Source: Candidatus Omnitrophota bacterium
GTDB lineage: Bacteria; Omnitrophota; Gorgyraeia; Gygaellales; Profunditerraquicolaceae
Reading direction: 5' to 3'
Length of the DNA: 8,016 bases
Assembly (NCBI GenBank): GCA_026387555.1
Contig: JAPLLM010000092.1
Location: forward strand, 8,142 to 16,157
Shown here: positions 1 to 5,265 of the stretch, in pieces
Position numbering within the stretch: the first letter of the stretch is position 1
How the letters are laid out: each line of letters starts with the position of its first letter
The notes under the pieces: model-generated
What the model was told of the DNA's origin: nothing
Databases searched by the model: none
Seen by the model: only the letters and a program-made list of their open reading frames with translations
Made by a program: the position numbers and the translations under genes

Positions 1-1
1 G

Positions 2-565
2 GAGAGCGGAGAGGCCCAGAAGAAGCGGGTAGAAAAGATAAAAGAGGCCCGCAAAATCGAAGGCCCTCCTAAGCCTGCGCCGGTGGTTAAACCAAAACCG
101 CCAAAGCCGACGCCCGCTCCGGCAGTTAAAGCCAAACCGGTAGAAACAAAAAAAACACCTGTCGTTAAAGCCGCCCCCAAGCCTAAGCAGCCGGAAGTCA
201 AGCCGGCAGTATCCCGGCCTATCTTTTTCCCGGTAAAAACCTGTCCCTGCCGCGTATATAAACGCGCGGATAATAATATCTCTATCGATAATATACGCAT
301 GGCGAGAAGGGAATTGACTATTATCGTCCCGAGAAGGACTAACTTTGAACAATTGAAGAGTTTATTCAGCTGTGTCGCGGAGAAAGAGCGTTTGGAATAC
401 GGAGACCTTGACGCCATATGGATTACGGCTTATGGCGAAGGATCAAGCATGGACGGGCTTCCACTGGCTTACGGGATATGGGCGCCGATTAACGGCTGGG
501 ATGATTTCAATCACACAAAAGACAAATCGCTTTATCGATGGGATTATCGCAGGATTACAAAATGA
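2..565 (+). CDS. Unrecognised protein, C-terminal part, with a Pro/Lys/Ala-rich linker (5' end outside the window)
   Basis: The frame is open from the first complete codon (base 2), so the gene starts upstream of the window and 187 residues are visible. Visible residues 1-20 are charged and probably helical. Residues about 21-72 are a low-complexity Pro/Lys/Ala/Val linker like those that span the periplasm in TonB-type proteins. Residues about 73-187 look like a compact alpha/beta domain, with a CPC motif at 81-83, a strand-like ELTIIVP segment near 104-110 and an aromatic, Gly-rich C-terminus (AYGIWAPINGW). I do not recognise the family. The linker suggests an envelope or periplasmic protein, but no signal peptide or membrane segment lies in the visible part. 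The GTG at 83 is not a convincing start because the frame continues upstream with the same composition. The stop codon overlaps the ligase start as ATGA, so the two genes are probably co-transcribed and translationally coupled. Confidence 0.7.
   Translation, partial: ESGEAQKKRVEKIKEARKIEGPPKPAPVVKPKPPKPTPAPAVKAKPVETKKTPVVKAAPKPKQPEVKPAVSRPIFFPVKTCPCRVYKRADNNISIDNIRMARRELTIIVPRRTNFEQLKSLFSCVAEKERLEYGDLDAIWITAYGEGSSMDGLPLAYGIWAPINGWDDFNHTKDKSLYRWDYRRITK
551..554 (+). promoter_or_regulatory. Shine-Dalgarno site (AGGA) that fixes the ligase start
   Basis: AGGA ends 7 nt before the ATG at 562, a normal spacing. The in-frame ATG 24 nt further upstream (538) has no purine-rich sequence before it. 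This site and the ATGA overlap with the preceding gene both favour 562 as the true start. Confidence 0.7.
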
Positions 566-2064
566 AGGCCAGAGAACTTTTAGATAATCAGGCCAAGAGT
601 ATACCACAAAAGAGCGCATTTATATTCAAGGGAGAAGAGGTAAGTTTTGCTCAACTCAAAGAGAGGGTTGAGAAGCTCTGCGCAGGGCTCTCGCAGGCAG
701 GGATTAGAAAAGGGGATAAGGTTGCTCTCTATCTTCCCAATTGGCCGGAATATATTTACAGCTATTTAGCGATATGGTCGCTGGGGGCCATTGCCGTGCC
801 CCTGGATTTTATGCTTACCGAAGATGAGATCATCTCTTGCGTCTCGCACTCGGAAGCAAAAATGCTTATCGTAAAACCAAAGGCAAACTTAAATCTGGCG
901 CAGATCAAACAGAAGTGTCCGAATTTAAGAAATATTGTCACTTGTAAAGATAAGATCGAAGGCGGGACCCTTTTCGATGAACTCATGGGAAAAGGGGTCA
1001 CCCGCGATTTGAATACGCAAATTGACGAGCGCGATTACGCTATCATTTTTTATACTTCCGGCACTACCGGTAGGCCTAAGGGGGTGCTGATTAATTACCG
1101 CCAGCTGGATGCACCGCCCAAATCCATGGATTTCTTCGTCGGAGGGATCAAGTCGGACGATGTGGCTCTTTGCGCGCTCCCCTTTTCGCATTTAGGAGGG
1201 TTGATTTATATCCAGAATTGCATAACCCATGGCCTAACCTTTGTTTTGCTGGAGCGTTTTATCCCGCTCGATTTCTTAAAAAACATTGCGGATCATAAAG
1301 TGACCTGTTTCTGGATAGTGCCTTCGATGTATTACGCGCTTTTGCAGTTAAAGGAATTTGAGACCTTTGATTTATCCAAATTACGTTGGATAGTGACCTT
1401 CGGCGCTTCCAATTCTCCGGATGCCTTGCGTAGATTTCTTCAGTTTTGCCCTAAGGCCGGTCTTTTAAACGGATGGGGCCTGACGGAAACCAATGCCCCG
1501 ACCACAGTCCTTCCTATGGGCTCCAAGAAATTGGAGAGCGTGGGCAGGCCTGCTCCTTGGATCGAGGTAAAGATCTTCGGTGATAATGATTCCGAGGTTC
1601 CTTGCGCTGGCGTAGGCGAGGTAGCGGTAAAAAGCTGGGTAGTTACCGACGGATATTTTAAAGACCCGGAGTTGACCGCCGTAACTTTGCGCAAAGGCTG
1701 GTTTTACACCGGCGACCTGGGTAGATTCGACTCCGAGGGATTTCTTTATATCGTAGGCAGAAAAAAAGAGATGATTAAGGTCGGGGGAGAGATCGTCTTT
1801 GAGCCGGAGGTGGAGAGTGTTATACACAAGCATCCTCTGGTCGCTGAAGCTGCGGTTGTGGGGGTGACGGATAAATTAAGAGGAGAAGTCCCCAAGGCCT
1901 TCATAGTTTTAAAAGATGATTCGGCCTTAAGCGAAGAAGATCTGCGGTTTTTCCTGCGCGAACACCTCGCGCATTTTAAAATACCGCATTATTTTGAATT
2001 TATAAGTTCTTTACCCAAGAACCGCACCGGGAAGATCGATAAAGAAACATTGAGAAAGCGATAA
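562..2064 (+). CDS. AMP-dependent acyl-CoA synthetase/ligase (ANL superfamily)
   Basis: Predicted to adenylate a carboxylic acid, most likely a fatty acid, and transfer it to CoA; the exact substrate cannot be read from the sequence. With the start at 562 the protein has 500 residues, normal for the family. The ATP-binding loop YTSGTTGRPKG is at about 164-174, the GWGLTE adenylate motif at 304-309, the ribose-binding TGD at 383-385, the hinge region GRKKEMIKVGGE at about 399-410, and the catalytic lysine is K491 in NRTGKID. No membrane segment is seen, so it should be cytoplasmic. It overlaps the preceding gene by an ATGA, and rlmN follows after 4 nt. In the C-terminal subdomain the sequence FEPEVE replaces the more usual F/Y-P-x-E-V-E, which may mark a subgroup. 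Alternatives within the superfamily, such as an aryl-CoA ligase or a carrier-protein acyl-AMP ligase, cannot be excluded. The enzyme class is near certain. Confidence 0.93.
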   Translation: MKARELLDNQAKSIPQKSAFIFKGEEVSFAQLKERVEKLCAGLSQAGIRKGDKVALYLPNWPEYIYSYLAIWSLGAIAVPLDFMLTEDEIISCVSHSEAKMLIVKPKANLNLAQIKQKCPNLRNIVTCKDKIEGGTLFDELMGKGVTRDLNTQIDERDYAIIFYTSGTTGRPKGVLINYRQLDAPPKSMDFFVGGIKSDDVALCALPFSHLGGLIYIQNCITHGLTFVLLERFIPLDFLKNIADHKVTCFWIVPSMYYALLQLKEFETFDLSKLRWIVTFGASNSPDALRRFLQFCPKAGLLNGWGLTETNAPTTVLPMGSKKLESVGRPAPWIEVKIFGDNDSEVPCAGVGEVAVKSWVVTDGYFKDPELTAVTLRKGWFYTGDLGRFDSEGFLYIVGRKKEMIKVGGEIVFEPEVESVIHKHPLVAEAAVVGVTDKLRGEVPKAFIVLKDDSALSEEDLRFFLREHLAHFKIPHYFEFISSLPKNRTGKIDKETLRKR

Positions 2065-2068
2065 AATC

Positions 2069-3091
2069 ATGGAGAGCATAACAGGACTTTCGTTAGGCGA
2101 GTTGGAGCATATCCTGATCAGCTGGGGAGAGCAGGCATTCCGGGCTAATCAGGTGTTTTCTTGGGTCTATAAAAAACGCGTCTCGGATTTTTCATTGATG
2201 AGCGACCTTTCCACTAGCCTGCGTAATAAATTAAAAGAAGATTTTACCCTGTTCGATATAAAACAGATTAAATCCGTAAAATCCAAAGACGGTACGGAAA
2301 AATTCCTTTTTGTCTTAAGTGACGGGGATTTGATCGAATCGGTGATTATCCCGACGGATGACCGCGTCACCGCCTGCATATCGACTCAAGTAGGATGTAA
2401 ATATAAATGTTCGTTCTGCGCCAGCGGCATAAGCGGTTTTAGGCGTAATTTGACCTGCGCCGAAATAATCCAGCAGATGCTTTTTCTGAATAATCGCAAG
2501 AAGATAACGCATATCGTGTTTATGGGCACCGGCGAGCCGCTGGATAATTATGACGCCGTATTAAAAGCCATCCGCATTATTAATTCCAAGGAATCACTTA
2601 ATATTGGAGCACGGCGCATCACTATATCGACGAGCGGTGTGGCCCCGGGGATAAGAAAACTTATCGGAGAGGACCTGCAATTCGAATTGTCCGTTTCTCT
2701 GCACAGCGCGGATGACGCGGTGCGCTCGAAGATAATGCCGATAAATAAGATATACCCCTTAAATATCTTGATTGCCGCGTGCAACGAATATATCAGAAAA
2801 ACCGGCCGCCAGATAACCTTTGAATATGTCTTGATCAAGAACTTGAATTCGGATATCCATAGCTGTCAGAAACTGGTAGCCTTGATCAAGGACTTGAGGC
2901 TGGTTAAGGTTAATCTTATCCCGGCAAATATAGTCAAGGAATGCCGGATAGAGCCGCCCGGGAGAGCCGAGATCCAGATGTTCAGGAACCATCTCTCTAA
3001 GCATAAGATTCCCGCTACCCTAAGAAAATCGCGCGGCGAAGATATTGAGGCCGCCTGTGGCCAATTGAGGTTAAGCCATGAAAAGAAATAA
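2069..3091 (+). CDS. rlmN: RlmN: radical-SAM adenine-C2 methyltransferase for 23S rRNA A2503 and tRNA A37
   Basis: RlmN methylates C2 of A2503 in 23S rRNA and of A37 in some tRNAs through a methyl-cysteine intermediate. The protein has 340 residues, close to the family norm. The N-terminal accessory segment is typical (FRANQVFSWVYKK, about 24-36). The 4Fe-4S cluster cysteines are C110, C114 and C117 (CX3CX2C). C103 and C330 match the two mechanistic cysteines known as C118 and C355 in E. coli. The SAM-contacting MGTGEP is at about 152-157 and VNLIPAN at about 281-287. The N-terminal segment and overall layout fit RlmN better than the resistance paralogue Cfr. The start is 4 nt after the ligase stop with only a weak purine stretch upstream, so translational coupling is likely. 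The 3' end overlaps the next gene by 14 nt. Confidence 0.95.
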   Translation: MESITGLSLGELEHILISWGEQAFRANQVFSWVYKKRVSDFSLMSDLSTSLRNKLKEDFTLFDIKQIKSVKSKDGTEKFLFVLSDGDLIESVIIPTDDRVTACISTQVGCKYKCSFCASGISGFRRNLTCAEIIQQMLFLNNRKKITHIVFMGTGEPLDNYDAVLKAIRIINSKESLNIGARRITISTSGVAPGIRKLIGEDLQFELSVSLHSADDAVRSKIMPINKIYPLNILIAACNEYIRKTGRQITFEYVLIKNLNSDIHSCQKLVALIKDLRLVKVNLIPANIVKECRIEPPGRAEIQMFRNHLSKHKIPATLRKSRGEDIEAACGQLRLSHEKK

Positions 3092-3719
3092 GTTGCTGGT
3101 TTTCGCGTTTTTGGGCTTGTGCGTTTTTGGGCTGACCGGCTGCGCAAAAAGAGAAATAAAAAATATTAATTCTAAAGGAACGAGTATTATTTGTTTCGGC
3201 GACAGTATTACCTTTGGCTACGGCGCCGACCCGGGAGAGGATTTTCCCACGCAATTAGGGAAACTCCTGGGTAGGGAAGTGATCAACGCCGGAGTCAGCG
3301 GCGATACCTCCACCGAGGGGATGCTTAGGCTGGATAAAGAAGTCTTAGAGCGCAACCCGCTCCTGGTTTTGATAGAATTCGGCGGAAACGATTTTATAAA
3401 AAAAGTCCCTAAAGAAACCACCATCAAGAATACCCGGGAGTTTATCAGAAGAATCCAGGCCAGAGGCGCTATGGTGGCTATCGTGGATATCAGCGCGGGG
3501 TTGTTTTTAAGGGATTACCGCCTGCTTTTTGCCAAAATCGCCAGGGAAGAGGGGTGTATTTTTATCCCCGCGGTCCTGACTAAATTAATCACTAATCCCA
3601 GCATGAAGAGCGATTTTCTTCATCCCAATGCCGCAGGCTATCAGGTTGTTGCCCGGCGCGTTCAAGCCGCAATAAATCCGTATTTGAAGAAGAATTCAGA
3701 ACTTAGGAAGGCTGATTAA
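3078..3719 (+). CDS. SGNH/GDSL-family hydrolase lipoprotein (TesA/arylesterase type)
   Basis: A secreted, lipid-anchored esterase, thioesterase or lysophospholipase of the SGNH fold. The N-terminus is a lipoprotein signal: K2/R3, a hydrophobic core and the lipobox LTGC with C22 as the predicted lipidated cysteine. Alanine at +2 is consistent with outer-membrane sorting under the E. coli Lol rule. The SGNH blocks are all present: GDS with Ser43 as nucleophile, Gly in NAGVSGD (about 70-76), GGND with Asn104, and D179 and H182 in SDFLHP completing the catalytic set. The 213-residue length suits a single-domain TesA-like enzyme. GAGG at 3067-3070 lies 7 nt before the ATG and supports this start inside the end of rlmN. 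Substrate is not predictable: family members cleave acyl-CoA, aryl esters or lysolipids. The stop lies 2 nt from the 3' end of a convergent tRNA gene. Confidence 0.92.
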   Translation: MKRNKLLVFAFLGLCVFGLTGCAKREIKNINSKGTSIICFGDSITFGYGADPGEDFPTQLGKLLGREVINAGVSGDTSTEGMLRLDKEVLERNPLLVLIEFGGNDFIKKVPKETTIKNTREFIRRIQARGAMVAIVDISAGLFLRDYRLLFAKIAREEGCIFIPAVLTKLITNPSMKSDFLHPNAAGYQVVARRVQAAINPYLKKNSELRKAD

Positions 3720-3721
3720 AG

Positions 3722-3804
3722 TGCCGAAGAAGGGAGTTGAACCCTTACGAGCTTGCGCTCATCGGTTTTTGAGACCGACGTGTATGCCATTCCACCACTT
3801 CGGC
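3722..3804 (-). tRNA. tRNA-Leu (anticodon CAA, reads UUG)
   Basis: Read on the minus strand, the sequence folds as a class II tRNA of 83 nt. It has a 7-bp acceptor stem (GCCGAAG/CTTCGGC), a short D stem GTG/CAC, a perfect 5-bp anticodon stem (TCGGT/ACCGA) with loop CTCAAAA, a long variable arm (GAGC-GCAA-GCTC) and a 5-bp T stem around TTCAACT. Anticodon CAA (plus-strand 3769-3771) and the long variable arm identify leucine. The discriminator is A, as expected for tRNA-Leu. The 3' CCA is not encoded (A is followed by CTT), so CCA must be added enzymatically. It is the second gene of a two-tRNA unit, 38 nt after tRNA-Ala. Confidence 0.95.
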
Positions 3805-3842
3805 AGATGTAGATGCGGGTTATTTTGTGGGGCGGAAAAAAT

Positions 3843-3918
3843 TGGTGGAGCTGAGGAGGATTGAACTCCTGACCCCTTGCATGCCATGCAAGTGCTCTCC
3901 CAGCTGAGCTACAGCCCC
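3843..3918 (-). tRNA. tRNA-Ala (anticodon GGC), CCA encoded
   Basis: Read on the minus strand, this is a standard 76-nt tRNA including an encoded CCA. It has a 7-bp acceptor stem (GGGGCTG/CAGCTCC) containing the G3-U70 wobble that marks alanine tRNAs, a D arm GCTC-AGCTGGGA-GAGC, an anticodon stem CTTGC/GCAAG with loop ATGGCAT and anticodon GGC, a T arm AGGAG-TTCAATC-CTCCT, discriminator A, then CCA. The first tRNA after a strong promoter, it should be co-transcribed with tRNA-Leu. A run of Ts directly follows the CCA without a separate hairpin, so it is probably part of the spacer and not a terminator. Confidence 0.96.
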
Positions 3919-3942
3919 GTAATATTCATGATGTGGTTTACT

Positions 3943-3971
3943 AATATAACATCCGCCCAAAGCATTGTCAA
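3943..3971 (-). promoter_or_regulatory. Strong sigma70-type promoter for the tRNA-Ala/tRNA-Leu unit
   Basis: On the minus strand there is a perfect -35 TTGACA (3971-3966), a 17-bp spacer and -10 TATATT (3948-3943, 5 of 6 matches), preceded by TG one base upstream (extended -10). The predicted start is near 3936, about 18 nt before the first base of tRNA-Ala, which suits a short 5' leader removed by RNase P. Its -35 box lies 8 bp from the -35 box of the opposing promoter. Confidence 0.85.
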
Positions 3972-3979
3972 CTATAACC

Positions 3980-4008
3980 TTGACGCTGTTTTACTCAAGG
4001 GGTATAAT
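3980..4008 (+). promoter_or_regulatory. Strong sigma70-type promoter for nfo-receiver-leuS
   Basis: On the plus strand, -35 TTGACG (3980-3985, 5 of 6), a 17-bp spacer and a perfect -10 TATAAT (4003-4008). The predicted transcription start is near 4015, only about 4 nt before the nfo ATG at 4019. The transcript should therefore be leaderless or almost so. No other promoter is evident before the receiver or leuS genes, so this probably drives all three. Confidence 0.85.
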
Positions 4009-4018
4009 TTAACTCATC

Positions 4019-4864
4019 ATGCTATTAGGTGTCCATGTTTCGGCGGAAGGTAAGATCTATGAGTCGGTGGAGCGGGCGCATAAGCTGGGTTGTAATACCA
4101 TGCAGATATTCTCCCGCAACCCGCAGCAGTGGCGCAAAGATTTTCTGAATTCTGCTGATTGCCAGGAGTTTATCCGCCTGCGCAAAAATTTCGATATCGA
4201 CCCGCTCTTTATACATGTTTCTTATCTGATAAACCTAGCTTCCCCGAATAAGCGTCTCTATGAAGGGTCAATTGAGGCTTATATCGAGGATATTCTGGAA
4301 GCGCATATGCTGGATGCGGATTACATCGTCACGCATATGGGTAGCCACAAAGAGACTTCCGAAGAAGCAGGGATCGAGAGGCTGATTGACGCTTTGAATC
4401 GCATCTTGGATAAGACTAAGGCTACTAAAGTAGGGATATTATTAGAAAATACCGCGGGTTCCGGTTCCTGGTTGGGATATAAGTTTGAGCATCAGAAGAA
4501 AATACTGGGCGGGATAAAGAATAAAGAGCGCGTAGGCCTTTGTCTGGATACCGCGCATGCATATGTGGCAGGTTATGATGTCGCCAAGAAATCCGGCTTA
4601 GAGGCGATGCTTAATGAAATTGATAGCCTCGTCGGTTTAAAGCAGATCAAACTGGTGCATTTAAACGACACCAAGGCAAAACTTGGTTCGCATCACGACA
4701 TACATTTTCACATCGGGAAAGGGAATATCGGCCTAAGCGGGATGAAATTAATAGTAAACAACCCGAGTTTAAAAGACTGCGCTTTTATTCTGGAGACCCC
4801 GAAGGATACGCTAACAGCCGATAAAAAGAATTTGGCGGCAGTGCGCAAGTTAAGAAAGGATTGA
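4019..4864 (+). CDS. nfo: Endonuclease IV (AP endonuclease, Nfo)
   Basis: Cuts the DNA backbone 5' of abasic sites and trims blocked 3' ends in base-excision repair, using a three-metal zinc centre in a TIM barrel. The protein has 281 residues, normal for the family. By alignment with known motifs, the zinc ligands are all present: H66 (SYLINL region), H106, E143 (LLENTAG), D177 and H180 (LCLDTAH), H214 (VHLNDTK), D227 and H229 (HDIHFHIGKGNIG) and E259 (ILETPKD). The ATG at 4019 begins MLLGVHVSAEG, matching the usual family N-terminus, so a later start would remove the first barrel strand. No Shine-Dalgarno sequence precedes it, and the predicted transcript begins about 4 nt upstream. It is the first gene of a three-gene unit; the receiver gene starts 10 nt after its stop. 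Confidence 0.96.
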   Translation: MLLGVHVSAEGKIYESVERAHKLGCNTMQIFSRNPQQWRKDFLNSADCQEFIRLRKNFDIDPLFIHVSYLINLASPNKRLYEGSIEAYIEDILEAHMLDADYIVTHMGSHKETSEEAGIERLIDALNRILDKTKATKVGILLENTAGSGSWLGYKFEHQKKILGGIKNKERVGLCLDTAHAYVAGYDVAKKSGLEAMLNEIDSLVGLKQIKLVHLNDTKAKLGSHHDIHFHIGKGNIGLSGMKLIVNNPSLKDCAFILETPKDTLTADKKNLAAVRKLRKD

Positions 4865-4874
4865 TTTAGTAGGA

Positions 4875-5258
4875 ATGGTTTACAAAATACTGCTGGTTGA
4901 TGACGATAAAGAGATAACTGAAACGCTTAATCCGCGCCTCGTGCGCGAGGGCTATGACGTGGTGGTAGCTTACGACGGAGAAGAGGCCCTTATGAAAGTA
5001 AAAGCGGATAACCCCGCCATTATACTTCTAGACCTGATGATGCCTAAGTTAAATGGTTTCGAAGTTTTAAAAGAGATTCGGACTAATCATACTGACAGGT
5101 GGAGGCCAGTGATCATTATCAGCGCCTCGGTTGACCTGACTTCCGTCAAAAAAGGCTACGACATGGAAGCGGACCATTATCTGACCAAGCCCGGCACTCT
5201 GGATAACCGTTTACGCGGCATCCGGACGATGATCTCGCTCATCCCTGCCCGCCTGTAA
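4875..5258 (+). CDS. Stand-alone response-regulator receiver (REC) domain protein
   Basis: A 127-residue CheY-like receiver with no output domain. Strand 1 ends in the acidic cluster D9-D11, the phospho-acceptor is D53 (LLDLMMP), S83 occupies the conserved Ser/Thr position (IISA) and K105 the conserved lysine (YLTKP). All residues needed for phosphorylation are therefore present. The C-terminal helix ends at the stop, so any output must work through protein contact or phosphotransfer. Start choice: MVYKILLVDDD is an ideal receiver N-terminus, but the AGGA directly abuts the ATG, and the better AAGGA at 4856-4860 is 14 nt away, so initiation probably depends on read-through from nfo. It lies between nfo (10 nt) and leuS (7 nt) with no kinase beside it in the unit. 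A broken HisKA frame downstream of leuS is a possible former partner. Confidence 0.93.
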   Translation: MVYKILLVDDDKEITETLNPRLVREGYDVVVAYDGEEALMKVKADNPAIILLDLMMPKLNGFEVLKEIRTNHTDRWRPVIIISASVDLTSVKKGYDMEADHYLTKPGTLDNRLRGIRTMISLIPARL

Positions 5259-5265
5259 TAAATCT

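Noticed and set aside
83..85. GTG as the true start of the first gene
   Set aside because: The frame is open to the window edge with charged, linker-like sequence before it, and no ribosome site is seen. It is more likely an internal valine.
538..561. Earlier in-frame ATG for the ligase
   Set aside because: It has no ribosome site, would add eight non-conserved residues and overlaps the preceding gene by 28 nt. The ATG at 562 has AGGA at 7 nt and an ATGA overlap.
1465..1833. 122-codon minus-strand open frame inside the ligase gene
   Set aside because: It lies antisense to the conserved ANL C-terminal motifs, shows no domain features and overlaps another shadow frame.
2830..2897. Near-identical 17-nt direct repeat (CTTGATCAAG core) at 2830-2846 and 2881-2897
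   Set aside because: It lies inside rlmN in the same frame, 51 nt apart, encoding LIKNL and LIKDL. It is best explained by chance and similar helices.
2069..3091. Cfr-type antibiotic-resistance methyltransferase instead of RlmN
   Set aside because: The N-terminal accessory segment and motif layout match housekeeping RlmN, and no resistance or mobile genes are nearby.
3805..3842. T-run after tRNA-Ala as a terminator
   Set aside because: Only the tRNA acceptor precedes it and tRNA-Leu follows at 38 nt with no promoter of its own. Read-through to a two-tRNA transcript is more likely.
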